Of a DNA stretch of 64,000 nt, positions 28,201 through 36,185 are shown in pieces; within the stretch, counting starts at the first letter, position 1; every line of letters starts with the position of its first letter. The translations under genes were made by a program, and so were the position numbers. Origin of the DNA: Novipirellula artificiosorum (GTDB lineage: Bacteria > Planctomycetota > Planctomycetia > Pirellulales > Pirellulaceae); NCBI RefSeq assembly GCF_007860135.1, contig NZ_SJPV01000012.1, forward strand, positions 1 to 64,000. Reading direction: 5' to 3'. The notes beneath the pieces were generated by a model, which saw nothing but the letters and a program-made list of their open reading frames with translations, did no database searches and was not told where the DNA came from.

Positions 28201-29852
28201 CGCATAAGGATGCGACCTGTCGGGCTCTTTGGCGTCAGTTCAACGACTCGCAGCTCGATGAAGCGGAGTTGTTGTCAACGGCACTCTTGCTGGCATCGTT
28301 TTCGCCCGACGACGCCAGATGGAAGCAGCTTGCCCCAAGCGTCGCAATGCAGCTGACGAAGGTAACTCGCCCTGAAGCGTACGTTGACAAAATGGGGACG
28401 GTGACTCCGATGCTTGTGGAGCCGCTGCGAAGTTTGCTCCATGACGCGGCGTTACCCCATGTTCAAAGGATGCGGGCCACGATAGCGATTTGCCGTATTC
28501 TCAGCGTTGAACAACAGATTGCGGAAGGTTTTCCGGATCAACTCGTGGAGTGGATCTTAGAAACGAATGATGTGAACGCATTCCAGAGCCTGATTGGGGC
28601 GTTGCGTCCCCATTCGTATGGCGTTCAACGCCAGATGCGAGCGACGCTCAAGGAGCTGGCTGAAGCCGTTCCGTTGAATCAACGCATGAACGCCGCTGTC
28701 GTCTTAATCCATTTTGGCGACGCGGATGACGTCTGGGCGTTACTCCGACATGGTCCCGAGCCGTCCATGCGGAATCAATTGCTTGACCGCCTCAACCACT
28801 TCGCTGTGAATCACTCACAACTTGTCAATCAGTTGGCCAAACAGGAGGACGCTTCGGTTCGACAAGCGATTGTGTTATTGCTAGGAGGGCTCACGGAGGA
28901 GTTGCTTTCCGATGAACGCCAAGGCATTGCCAAGCAACTCGAAGCTTTGTACATGGACGACCCCGATGCTGGGGTTCATTCCGCAGTCAACTGGACGTTT
29001 CGCAAGTGGAAGATGGAATCCAGACTCGCGCAACTGGATGGCAAACTGCAGCGTCAATCTGAATGGGGACCCAAGCAGCAGAACGACTGGAGCATCAATT
29101 CCATCGGGCAAACCTTCATCCGGATCTTACCGCCATCCAGATCGGCTGCGGGAGATACGTCGGTCGGCACAGCGCTCCATTCAACGAAGATTGATTACCC
29201 ATTTGCCATTGCAGATCGCGAAGTCACCGTAGCGGATTTTCGCGTGTTTCGTAAGCAACACAAGCATGACGTCAAGTTTGCTGCCGACATCGAATGTCCT
29301 GTCAATGATGTTACTTGGTACGACGCCGTTGCGTTCTGTAACTGGCTCAGTGACCAAGAGGGGCTTGCTCGTTGTTACGAACCCAATACCGCATCGAACG
29401 ATGCCGTTGGCATTCGGATTCCCGAGGATTTCATGCAACGCGATGGCTATCGTCTGCCTACGACTGCGGAATTGGAGTGTCTTTGTCGAGCCGGCACGGT
29501 TTCTACCTACGCTTTTGGTGACTCCATTCGCCTGCTCGATCACTTTGCTTGGTACGAGCGGAATTCTCAGAACTCCACCTGGCCGGTTGGCAGTAAGTGG
29601 CCAAATGTGTGGGGAGCCTTTGACACCAATGGCAATGTCTGGGAATGGACTCAGGATCTTGAGCGAGAGGCCGATCGATCCACGGATCATCTGGTCTCGG
29701 ATAGGGAGGCGAGATTGTTGTGGGGGGGAGCCTTCGACAACCCGGCGAATCGTGTGGAGTCCACGGATCGGCTGGTGCATTTTCCGTACGAGTCCAAATA
29801 CAGTTATGGATTTCGCCCGGCACGCACTCTCGCCAAACACCTCGCCCTCTAA
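25299..29852 (+). CDS. Giant Ser/Thr kinase - nSTAND NTPase - FGE-like membrane protein
   Basis: Start at ATG 25299 with AGAAGGA before it (the frame is open to 25257). 1517 residues. Order: low-complexity Gly/Ser/Glu tail 20-50; Hanks-type kinase 57-320 with loop LGKGGYGVV (65-73), K88, HRD (180-182) and DFG (200-202), all intact; linker; STAND-type NTPase with Walker A GPSGCGKSS (431-439) and Walker B LLIVIDQFEQW; winged-helix-like region; one transmembrane helix (LIAFFVILAFATWQLL, about 848-863); about 400 residues of HEAT-like helices; and a C-terminal formylglycine-generating-enzyme/sulfatase-modifying-factor fold (DVTWYDAVAFCNWLS, YRLPTTAELECLCRAG, GNVWEWTQD, YGFRPAR). Expected role: a phosphorylation switch coupled to an NTPase and an external sensor or lectin-like domain. 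FGE catalytic Cys residues are not clearly present, so formylglycine formation is unlikely. It sits next to an FHA protein. Confidence 0.9.
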   Translation: MGESDSYEPPQDLNDTFENSTSGSLETGPVETGSMQGGSLRVGSMEYEPFPQPERIGRYRIVKILGKGGYGVVYLAIDEKLERQVAIKVPHQRLVSQPAAASAYLNEARTVANLDHPHIVPVYDIGTTEACPCFIVAKFIDGTDLAAKLRRARLSFTRSVDLVATVADAMHYAHQQGVVHRDVKPGNILIDVESKPWLVDFGLALREEEFGHGKSYVGTALYMSPEQARGEGHRVDSRSDIFSLGVVFYELLAGIHPFAGGATKEILARISREDARPISQFVPSLPKEIERICQRAMAMRASERYSSAIEFADDLRRFLSESSAAPSDTAQAGNESATIAGEVSATSSPTSAAAHTLGDASDSMVSRKRTPAIRILPKGLRSFDAHDADFYLDLLPGPRDRDGLPDAVRFWKHRIEQFDSDRTFSVGVIYGPSGCGKSSLVKAGLLPLLSEDVCAVYVEATATDTESQLLHRIRKQTPNLESNLGLQQILATVRGARGIPQSKKLLIVIDQFEQWLHVQKDIENTDLVAALRQCDGGRVQCMVMVRDEFWLTVSRFMRALEVRLEEGQNSALVDLFDEDHAQKVLAAFGAAYGKVPELTEQMSEEQREFLKRSVAALSNDGRVVCIRLALLADMMKSKPWTTDGLRHAGGTQGVGETFLEETFCVSTAPPRHRYHEHGARAILRALLPKRGTDIKGPVKSRDALLQASGYVGRPKEFEELIRILDSELRLISPMDTALDSSQKHAEGNRPVVEQTFYQLTHDYLVHSLRAWLTGKQKETRRGRAEIRLAERSALWNARPETRQLPTWWEYLSIRLFTQSSQWSPQERKLIKNAQRHHLIRKAGLIAFFVILAFATWQLLDSVHKRQLRVEGMLQKQAAISRTVTLLQQLRDIDTASVPAVVAELENCQPWADPIIWEGFQQAPSSSKQKLHLALALLATDPAVVDYVVGALPGLDDVSLDVARQALLPHKDATCRALWRQFNDSQLDEAELLSTALLLASFSPDDARWKQLAPSVAMQLTKVTRPEAYVDKMGTVTPMLVEPLRSLLHDAALPHVQRMRATIAICRILSVEQQIAEGFPDQLVEWILETNDVNAFQSLIGALRPHSYGVQRQMRATLKELAEAVPLNQRMNAAVVLIHFGDADDVWALLRHGPEPSMRNQLLDRLNHFAVNHSQLVNQLAKQEDASVRQAIVLLLGGLTEELLSDERQGIAKQLEALYMDDPDAGVHSAVNWTFRKWKMESRLAQLDGKLQRQSEWGPKQQNDWSINSIGQTFIRILPPSRSAAGDTSVGTALHSTKIDYPFAIADREVTVADFRVFRKQHKHDVKFAADIECPVNDVTWYDAVAFCNWLSDQEGLARCYEPNTASNDAVGIRIPEDFMQRDGYRLPTTAELECLCRAGTVSTYAFGDSIRLLDHFAWYERNSQNSTWPVGSKWPNVWGAFDTNGNVWEWTQDLEREADRSTDHLVSDREARLLWGGAFDNPANRVESTDRLVHFPYESKYSYGFRPARTLAKHLAL

Positions 29853-29945
29853 TACGCTTGCAACTGATTTCATTGTTCCGAAGTGAGCTCGGTTCAATCA
29901 GCGGTTGTTTGCCTCGCCCGTTGCTATTTCGGTACCTCTCTCTCG

Positions 29946-31343
29946 TTACGCCAAGATGTCTTTAATCACCTTCGCGGGTTTTACCCCCGTTAGCTTGAAA
30001 TCGAGTCCTTGGAACTTGTAGGTAAAGCGGTCATGGTCAATACCCAACAGGTGCAGCATCGTCGCGTGGAAGTCGCGAATGTGAACCGGATTCTCGACCG
30101 CGTTGTATCCGAGCTCGTCGGTGGACCCGTAAGTCATTCCGGCGCGGACACCTCCTCCAGCGAGCCATATGCAGAAACCCTTAATGTGATGGTCACGTCC
30201 GTCGCCTTGAGCCATCGGCGTGCGTCCAAATTCGCCACCCCAAACGATCAGTGTTTCCTCGAGCATGCCGCGTTGTTTGAGATCTTTTACGAGCGCCGCC
30301 GTCCCTTGGTCCACTAAGGACGCCGTCTTCGCGACTCCGCGCTTGACGCCGCCGTGGTGATCCCAACCACGATGGTAGAGCTGGATGAACCGGACACCGC
30401 GCTCCGCCAACCGTCGAGCCAATAAACAATTGCTATTGAAGGATCCATCGCCCGGAGTGCATCCGTACATGTCGACGATCTTTGGTGGTTCCGACGAAAG
30501 ATCGGTCAATTCGGGAACTGAAGTCTGCATTCGGAACGCCATTTCATAAGCACCGATTCGCGTTGCGATCTCAGGATCTTCGAGTGCCTCGTTACGATGC
30601 AAGTTAATTTGAGAAACCGCATCCACAATCTCTCGCTGCTGTTTCTTACCGACTCCAGCCGGATTGCCGACGTAATGAACAGGATTGCCGGTCGAGTGCA
30701 TTTGCACACCTTGGAAACGGCTTGGCAAAAAACCGGAGTGCCATTGCCGAGAGCTGATCGGTTGGCTTTGGCCGCCTCCTTCACTCGTCAAAACAACAAA
30801 GCCCGGCAAGTCCTTGGTTTCGGCACCAAGTCCATACATCACCCACGATCCCATCGAAGGACGACCGCTGATCACGGTTCCGGTGTTGAAAAAGGTATGT
30901 GCAGGGTCGTGATTGATTTGCTCGGTATGCATGGACTTAATGACGCACATGTCATCGGCCAAGTCACCAATGTGTTGGAACACGGTTGACATTTCCATCC
31001 CGCACTTTCCGTGTCGGACAAACGGGTGCTGGGGTCCCATGACATTGAGAGCCGCATTCTGCAGCTGGGCGATCGGCTGGCCTTTGGTCAGCGACTCCGG
31101 CATCGGCTTTCCATCGAGTCGGGCGAGTTCAGGCTTGTAGTCAAAAGTCTCAAACTGACTTGGACCACCTGCCATACAGAGGTGGATCACTCGCTTGATA
31201 CGAGGCGCGTGATGCGGAAGGACCGAAGCCGATGCGGTCTCGTCCTGCATAAGCGCAGCGAGTGCCACCGACCCTACTCCGGCGCGTTTGAGAAAGGTAC
31301 GCCGAGCTAAGTGAGGACCGCTGCAAAGGAAGTCGTTTTTCAT
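29946..31343 (-). CDS. DUF1501 protein (Tat-exported)
   Basis: Start at ATG 31343; the four codons upstream begin with TTG. Twin-arginine signal RRTFLKRAGVGSVALAAL near residues 14-31. The body is a DUF1501 alkaline-phosphatase-fold protein (IHLCMAGGPSQFETFDYKP at the front, IVWGGEFGRTPMAQGDGRDH near the end). This family is expanded in planctomycetes and almost always encoded with PSD1/PSCyt proteins, as here, with 61 bases between the genes. Sulfatase-like metal ligands (D, H) are plausible in GRDHHIKGF, but the biochemical role is unproven. It is the third and last gene of a sulfatase-PSD1-DUF1501 operon. Confidence 0.92.
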   Translation of the reverse strand: MKNDFLCSGPHLARRTFLKRAGVGSVALAALMQDETASASVLPHHAPRIKRVIHLCMAGGPSQFETFDYKPELARLDGKPMPESLTKGQPIAQLQNAALNVMGPQHPFVRHGKCGMEMSTVFQHIGDLADDMCVIKSMHTEQINHDPAHTFFNTGTVISGRPSMGSWVMYGLGAETKDLPGFVVLTSEGGGQSQPISSRQWHSGFLPSRFQGVQMHSTGNPVHYVGNPAGVGKKQQREIVDAVSQINLHRNEALEDPEIATRIGAYEMAFRMQTSVPELTDLSSEPPKIVDMYGCTPGDGSFNSNCLLARRLAERGVRFIQLYHRGWDHHGGVKRGVAKTASLVDQGTAALVKDLKQRGMLEETLIVWGGEFGRTPMAQGDGRDHHIKGFCIWLAGGGVRAGMTYGSTDELGYNAVENPVHIRDFHATMLHLLGIDHDRFTYKFQGLDFKLTGVKPAKVIKDILA

Positions 31344-31404
31344 GAGGGTCTGCAAATGGAGTATTGCGCGGTAAACAAAGGCCGTTTGCCATCCAACGCT
31401 GTGA

Positions 31405-34400
31405 TCAATAACGCATGATGGTTTCTTGTAGGTTCAGCAGCACACGTGCCACACCGGTCCAGGCAGCCAGTTCGGTGGTATCGAGATCCTCGGCAACGGG
31501 CGAATCGCCAATCGAAACCAGATCCTTCGCTTGCTGCGCGTGTTCTTCATAGTGCACACGATGGTCGAGGTAGATCTGCCGCAGTTCGTCTGCGACAAAG
31601 GAATCAACTTTTCGAGAAAGCACCTCCAGATGTGACCAGCCGATCTTCTCGTCGACCGACGATCCACCTTCACGCATGATCCGCGCGGCGAGGGCGCGAG
31701 CTGCTTCGACGAAGGTTGGATCGTTGAGCAACGTTAACGCCTGCAGCGGAGTGTTGGATCGCGAACGCATGGCCGTGCATTCTTCACGGCTTGGTGCATC
31801 AAAGGCCTTCAGCATCGGATGCAAAAATGTTCGCTGCCAATGCGTGTAGACGCCGCGCCGATATTGGTCGGGGCCCTTGTCTGCCACGTACTGACGACGG
31901 GGAAAGTTCAATTGGTCGTAATACCCACTGGGCTGATACGGTCGGGTGCTCGGTCCGCCGATCTGCTCCACCAACAGGCCGCTTAACAACAGTGCATTGT
32001 CACGAACCATCTCGGCACTGATGCGAAATCGACCCTGACGAGCAAACCATTCGTTGTAGGGATCGGTGCTTCGCAGATTCGGACTTGGCTTGGACGATTG
32101 ACGATAGACGGAACTGTTTGCGATCAACTCCATGATATGCTTGATGTTCCAGTTTGACTCGACGAACTCGACGGCGAGATAGTCGAGCAGCTCGGGATGA
32201 CTCGGGAACGAACCTTGACCACCAAAGTCATCGATGCTCTCACAGAGCCCTCGTCCGAACATCAAATACCACAACCGATTGACCATGGTTCGCGAGGACA
32301 ACACGTTATCGCTTTGACAAAGCCAGTTGGCGAGGTCCAACCGAGTCGCCGGTCGTCCCGCTACGTCAAGCGAGCCCAAAAATTCAGGAATTGCCGGTTC
32401 GACAATCTCACCCGTATCATCCATCCAATCACCGCGGCGCAAAAGGCGTACCGGCCGGGGGCTAACCGCGCGGCTGACCACGGTCGTCGTAGCACTTTCC
32501 AAGATCGCCCGCTGCTCCGTTTGCAACCGATCAAGCACAGCATTCAACTCGACCAAGGATGGCGAAACCGACAAATAGTAGTCGCTCAGTTGCTTGCTCT
32601 GAGCTGGGTCTCGATCGGATGGGTCGGACGAGAGGATTTCGGCAATTCGAGTTGGCATGCCTTGCCTGTGATTCCAGCCCGCGTCATCCCAAACTGCCGC
32701 ACCTTCAAATTGCGTAAACGCCATGCCAGCGATGGTATCGCCTGGTTTGAAACCGACCTCGGCGGCATCGACCTCCAATCGCACCCATTTGCCAAGTTCA
32801 GGCAAGCCACCTCGACGCCGATATCCGTTCCAATCTTCCGGCCTGCGGCCGTAGTTGATATCGTCCGTCCCCCATGCCGCTCGGTGATCCCATGAATGGC
32901 CATCATGAAATTGCAACATCACGGAGCGGGGTGGAGTGTTTGGATCGAGATAAACCCAGGCCCACAATTGCATGTCCGCCTCAACCGTGACCGATTTCTC
33001 AGCATCAACAAAGTAATGCTGGACGATCCCGTCGCCCGATTGGATCCGAGAAGACTGCCCGCTGTGCACGGGAGCTTTGTCGGAGGCAACAAAATTCCAC
33101 GTGCCTGAACTTTCACCGCCGGTATCTTGGGCGTCATCGATCCAAACGTTCACAATCGCCTCGTGAGTGTCGCTGAGCGACGCCACCGCGCCCCGCTCCC
33201 ACTCGGCTTGTGTTTTCAGCAACTGCCGCTTGAGTGACTGCAACGTTTCCGTAGCCTTGTCAATCTTGGCCTGCGTTTCGTCGAGTGCTTTCTGCTCCGC
33301 CGCAGAGGGAACCGGGATCTCTGGTGGCCGAACGCGGGCCGAATACACACCTTTTTCCTCGAGATCCGCAAAGAACGCACCGAGTGCATAAAAATCTTTC
33401 GAGGTGTATGGATCATACTTGTGGTCATGACATTGAGCACAACCGAGGGTCGCCCCCATGAACACTTGCGAAACGTTGCGAACACGATCGGCAAAGTAGA
33501 TCGCCAGGTACTCTTTTGATTGCGCCCCCCCCTCTTCGGTCGTTTGATTCAACCGATTGTACCCCGATGCAACCAATTGATCGATCGTCGGGTTAGGTAA
33601 CAAGTCACCAGCGAGTTGCTCACGCACAAATTGATCGTAGGGCAGACCGTTGTTGAATGCATGGATCACATAGTCGCGATAGGGCGATTGCGACACGTTC
33701 TGATCACCGTGGTAACCCACCGTGTCCGCATAGCGAACCAAGTCGAGCCAATAGATCGCCATCCGTTCGCCAAAGCGGGGCGAGTCAAGAAACCGTCGGA
33801 CAAGATCCTGATACGCTTGCTCGGAGGAGGCACCCGCAAACGCGTTCACTTCGGTGCTTGTCGGAGGCAAACCGGTTAAGTCGAACGCAAGTCGTCGAAT
33901 CAAGGTGACCGAATCGGCAGGGGGGGAGGGTTCGACGCCGATTTGCTCCAATTTTGACAAAACAAACCGGTCCAGATCGTTTCGAACCCAATGGGTGTCC
34001 TGCACGCTAGGAATTTCGCCCCGTCGAAGCGGCGTGTAAGCCCAGTGCGGTTGATACTTGGCACCTTCATGAATCCAGCGCCGGATGAGCTCAATTTGTC
34101 CTTCATCAAGCGGCTTGTGAACGTGCGTCGGAGGCATCTTCTCGTCTTCGTCATCCGACAGAATCCGGCGAAACATCTCACTCTCGTCGGCGTTTCCCGG
34201 CGAGATGGCTCCCGCATCGATCGCTTCGAGGGGCAAATCCAACCTTAAACCGCCCTCGACGGTTTCGGCATCGGGACCATGACAGGCAAAGCATCGATCG
34301 GAAAGGATCGGGCGAATGTCGCGGTTGAACGAGATCGGACGTTCGCTCGCCGCGGCCAGCGGGAGGATCGCCAGCCAACTGATCATGGAAAACGCAACTT

Positions 34401-34413
34401 TTGTCAAAGTCAT
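31405..34413 (-). CDS. PSD1 and planctomycete cytochrome C domain protein
   Basis: 1002 residues, exported (signal 1-23). N-terminal PSCyt1 with haem motif CFACH (41-45), then the PSCyt2 (DUF1549) domain with a second motif CAQCH in GCAQCHDHKYDP, a beta-rich concanavalin-like insert (about 430-590; VWAWVYLDPNTPPRS-type strands), and the C-terminal PSD1 (DUF1553) domain with FGRGLCESIDDFGGQG and MRSRSNTPLQALTLLNDP. Haem c would be attached in the periplasm. The family is thought to take part in oxidative breakdown of complex carbon, but the reaction is not established. Its ATG overlaps the upstream sulfatase stop (ATGA), so the two are translationally coupled. Confidence 0.93.
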   Translation of the reverse strand: MTLTKVAFSMISWLAILPLAAASERPISFNRDIRPILSDRCFACHGPDAETVEGGLRLDLPLEAIDAGAISPGNADESEMFRRILSDDEDEKMPPTHVHKPLDEGQIELIRRWIHEGAKYQPHWAYTPLRRGEIPSVQDTHWVRNDLDRFVLSKLEQIGVEPSPPADSVTLIRRLAFDLTGLPPTSTEVNAFAGASSEQAYQDLVRRFLDSPRFGERMAIYWLDLVRYADTVGYHGDQNVSQSPYRDYVIHAFNNGLPYDQFVREQLAGDLLPNPTIDQLVASGYNRLNQTTEEGGAQSKEYLAIYFADRVRNVSQVFMGATLGCAQCHDHKYDPYTSKDFYALGAFFADLEEKGVYSARVRPPEIPVPSAAEQKALDETQAKIDKATETLQSLKRQLLKTQAEWERGAVASLSDTHEAIVNVWIDDAQDTGGESSGTWNFVASDKAPVHSGQSSRIQSGDGIVQHYFVDAEKSVTVEADMQLWAWVYLDPNTPPRSVMLQFHDGHSWDHRAAWGTDDINYGRRPEDWNGYRRRGGLPELGKWVRLEVDAAEVGFKPGDTIAGMAFTQFEGAAVWDDAGWNHRQGMPTRIAEILSSDPSDRDPAQSKQLSDYYLSVSPSLVELNAVLDRLQTEQRAILESATTTVVSRAVSPRPVRLLRRGDWMDDTGEIVEPAIPEFLGSLDVAGRPATRLDLANWLCQSDNVLSSRTMVNRLWYLMFGRGLCESIDDFGGQGSFPSHPELLDYLAVEFVESNWNIKHIMELIANSSVYRQSSKPSPNLRSTDPYNEWFARQGRFRISAEMVRDNALLLSGLLVEQIGGPSTRPYQPSGYYDQLNFPRRQYVADKGPDQYRRGVYTHWQRTFLHPMLKAFDAPSREECTAMRSRSNTPLQALTLLNDPTFVEAARALAARIMREGGSSVDEKIGWSHLEVLSRKVDSFVADELRQIYLDHRVHYEEHAQQAKDLVSIGDSPVAEDLDTTELAAWTGVARVLLNLQETIMRY

Positions 34414-35849
34414 CGGTTTAGATCCGGAGCGATTTGATTCGTCGGGGTAATGCCAGGTGCTGACCTTTTCTTTTGGACAACCTGCTTAGGCTTGCCGGCA
34501 TCCACCGACCGCAGATATCCCTGCAGTTTTTCTTGAAGCGCGGCGGCCCGGTCAGCCTGCTCGCCGGAAACATCGTTCCCTTCTTCGGTCGGGTTCGAAG
34601 CGAGATCAAACAACTCGTGCCGATCGACTTCGCCATTGCGTTTCCAAAAGAGCATCAGCTTTTGCTCGTTCGTGCGGATCGCCGAAAAGAGTTTATCCGG
34701 GCGATGAAAGAAAATCGCACCGCTCGGTCTAGCGAGTGACGATTTGTTGGAACGGACCAGCAATTTCCGAATACTCACTCCATCAATCTCGTCGGACAAA
34801 CGAGAGACATCGCCCCCAGCCAGATCAAGAAAGGTCGGCAGAAAGTCATAACCCACCACCGGGACGCGACAAACCGACCCAGCCGGAATGTTTGGACCAC
34901 GTGCAACGAATGGCACGCGGATGCCACCTTCATAAAGGCTGTGTTTGGCACCCGTCAGTGGAAGATTGGTTGGCGGCAACTCATCATCGCCACCCGGGAT
35001 ACTCCCGCGGCCGCCATTATCGGCCGTAAAGAAAATGTACGTGTTCTTTTCGATTCCGAGTTTCGTCACCGTGTCGACCAATCGTCCAACCCCGGCATCC
35101 AGTTCGTCGAGCATGGCTGCCCATGCTGGCGGATAGCGCCGATCGGGAACGCCCTTCGCCCCGTACTTCTCCAGCGTCTTGGCACTCGTGACAACCGACA
35201 AGTGCTGTGCATAGTAACTGACCTGAACGAAGAACGGCAAATCGGCTTTGACTTGATCGTCCATAAATTCAATCGCACGAGTCGTGATCGAGCTCGTTCG
35301 TTTTGGGTCTTCGTTGTCGATGAAGTGTGGAGGGCCATCATCGTGCGATCCAACGACGCCAAGTGAGGATGGCATTCCACCGGTCTTGTTGCCCGTCATC
35401 CCATCGCTCCGATCGTAGCCACACTCTTCGGGCGTCGAGACCATATTCTCGCCCCATTTTCCGAAGTGAGCACACCGGTAATTTGCGTTGCTTTCCTTCA
35501 ACGACTTTGGGATCGTCGCGTGATCCTTGGGGATCCATTGACTCTTGAACTCCGGACCGCTGCGAGCGGTTGATGTTCCACAGAGGATACTACGTCGAGT
35601 CGGCGTGCAAAGCGGCGCAGGCGAATAGCCCGATGTAAAACGCATGCCTTCGCGCATCAGTCGAACCATGTTCGGAGTTTCCAGGTACAGACTTCGAGCG
35701 TCGGCAACCTCGGGATCCATGGACTCGGACATTTGGCTCCAACCATGGTCGTCCGTCAAAATCAGAATAAAATTGGGTGATCTCGCGTGCGTGGATGAAG
35801 CGAACACAAGACAGAGCAGCATCGTTGCAGCGAGGTGGAACCGTTTCAT
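34410..35849 (-). CDS. Secreted sulfatase (S1 family)
   Basis: 479 residues. Signal peptide 1-22 (LLCLVFASSTHA), metal strand ILILTDDHGW (28-37), modification motif CTPTR with Cys81, CAHFGKWGENM (the K/H active-site region), FFTADNGG for the second metal half-site. The length fits a simple sulfatase without accessory domain. It is the first gene of the operon with PSD1 and DUF1501 proteins. Desulfation is thus encoded together with a haem protein, suggesting the sulfated substrate is then oxidised. Promoter lies in 35850-36185, not recognised. Confidence 0.92.
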   Translation of the reverse strand: MKRFHLAATMLLCLVFASSTHARSPNFILILTDDHGWSQMSESMDPEVADARSLYLETPNMVRLMREGMRFTSGYSPAPLCTPTRRSILCGTSTARSGPEFKSQWIPKDHATIPKSLKESNANYRCAHFGKWGENMVSTPEECGYDRSDGMTGNKTGGMPSSLGVVGSHDDGPPHFIDNEDPKRTSSITTRAIEFMDDQVKADLPFFVQVSYYAQHLSVVTSAKTLEKYGAKGVPDRRYPPAWAAMLDELDAGVGRLVDTVTKLGIEKNTYIFFTADNGGRGSIPGGDDELPPTNLPLTGAKHSLYEGGIRVPFVARGPNIPAGSVCRVPVVGYDFLPTFLDLAGGDVSRLSDEIDGVSIRKLLVRSNKSSLARPSGAIFFHRPDKLFSAIRTNEQKLMLFWKRNGEVDRHELFDLASNPTEEGNDVSGEQADRAAALQEKLQGYLRSVDAGKPKQVVQKKRSAPGITPTNQIAPDLNR

Positions 35850-36185
35850 CGAGAATGCAATACTCGTTCGTGGTTGTTGCTAGGCCGGCGTGAGCGCGCG
35901 TTGCCTTTTCCAAGCCGTAGTTCTAATCCAACAACAACCGAGATGCAATCATTTGCCAAGGGAGACGCCTAGCAGCGTGCGGACGACGAGTTGTGCAACG
36001 TGATACCCGCTGGAAGCGCATTCTAGCGATCCCACTGAAATCCCAACTGGAGATCACTTTGCATTACAATTCATTCCGCCGAATGCTATCAGGCAGTCGG
36101 CACGAGACAGGCCGTCACCCAGATGCTCTGGGAGCCATTGAAGCCGCATCGTCTTTGTTCCATTGACCGGAAAGGACCGTTCGCC
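35850..36185. other. Divergent intergenic region
   Basis: 336 bases lie between the sulfatase operon (minus) and the GHL6-like gene (plus). It must hold both promoters. I see no repeat, operator or small gene. GGAAAGGA at 36169-36176 is the probable ribosome-binding site of the plus-strand gene. Confidence 0.45.
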
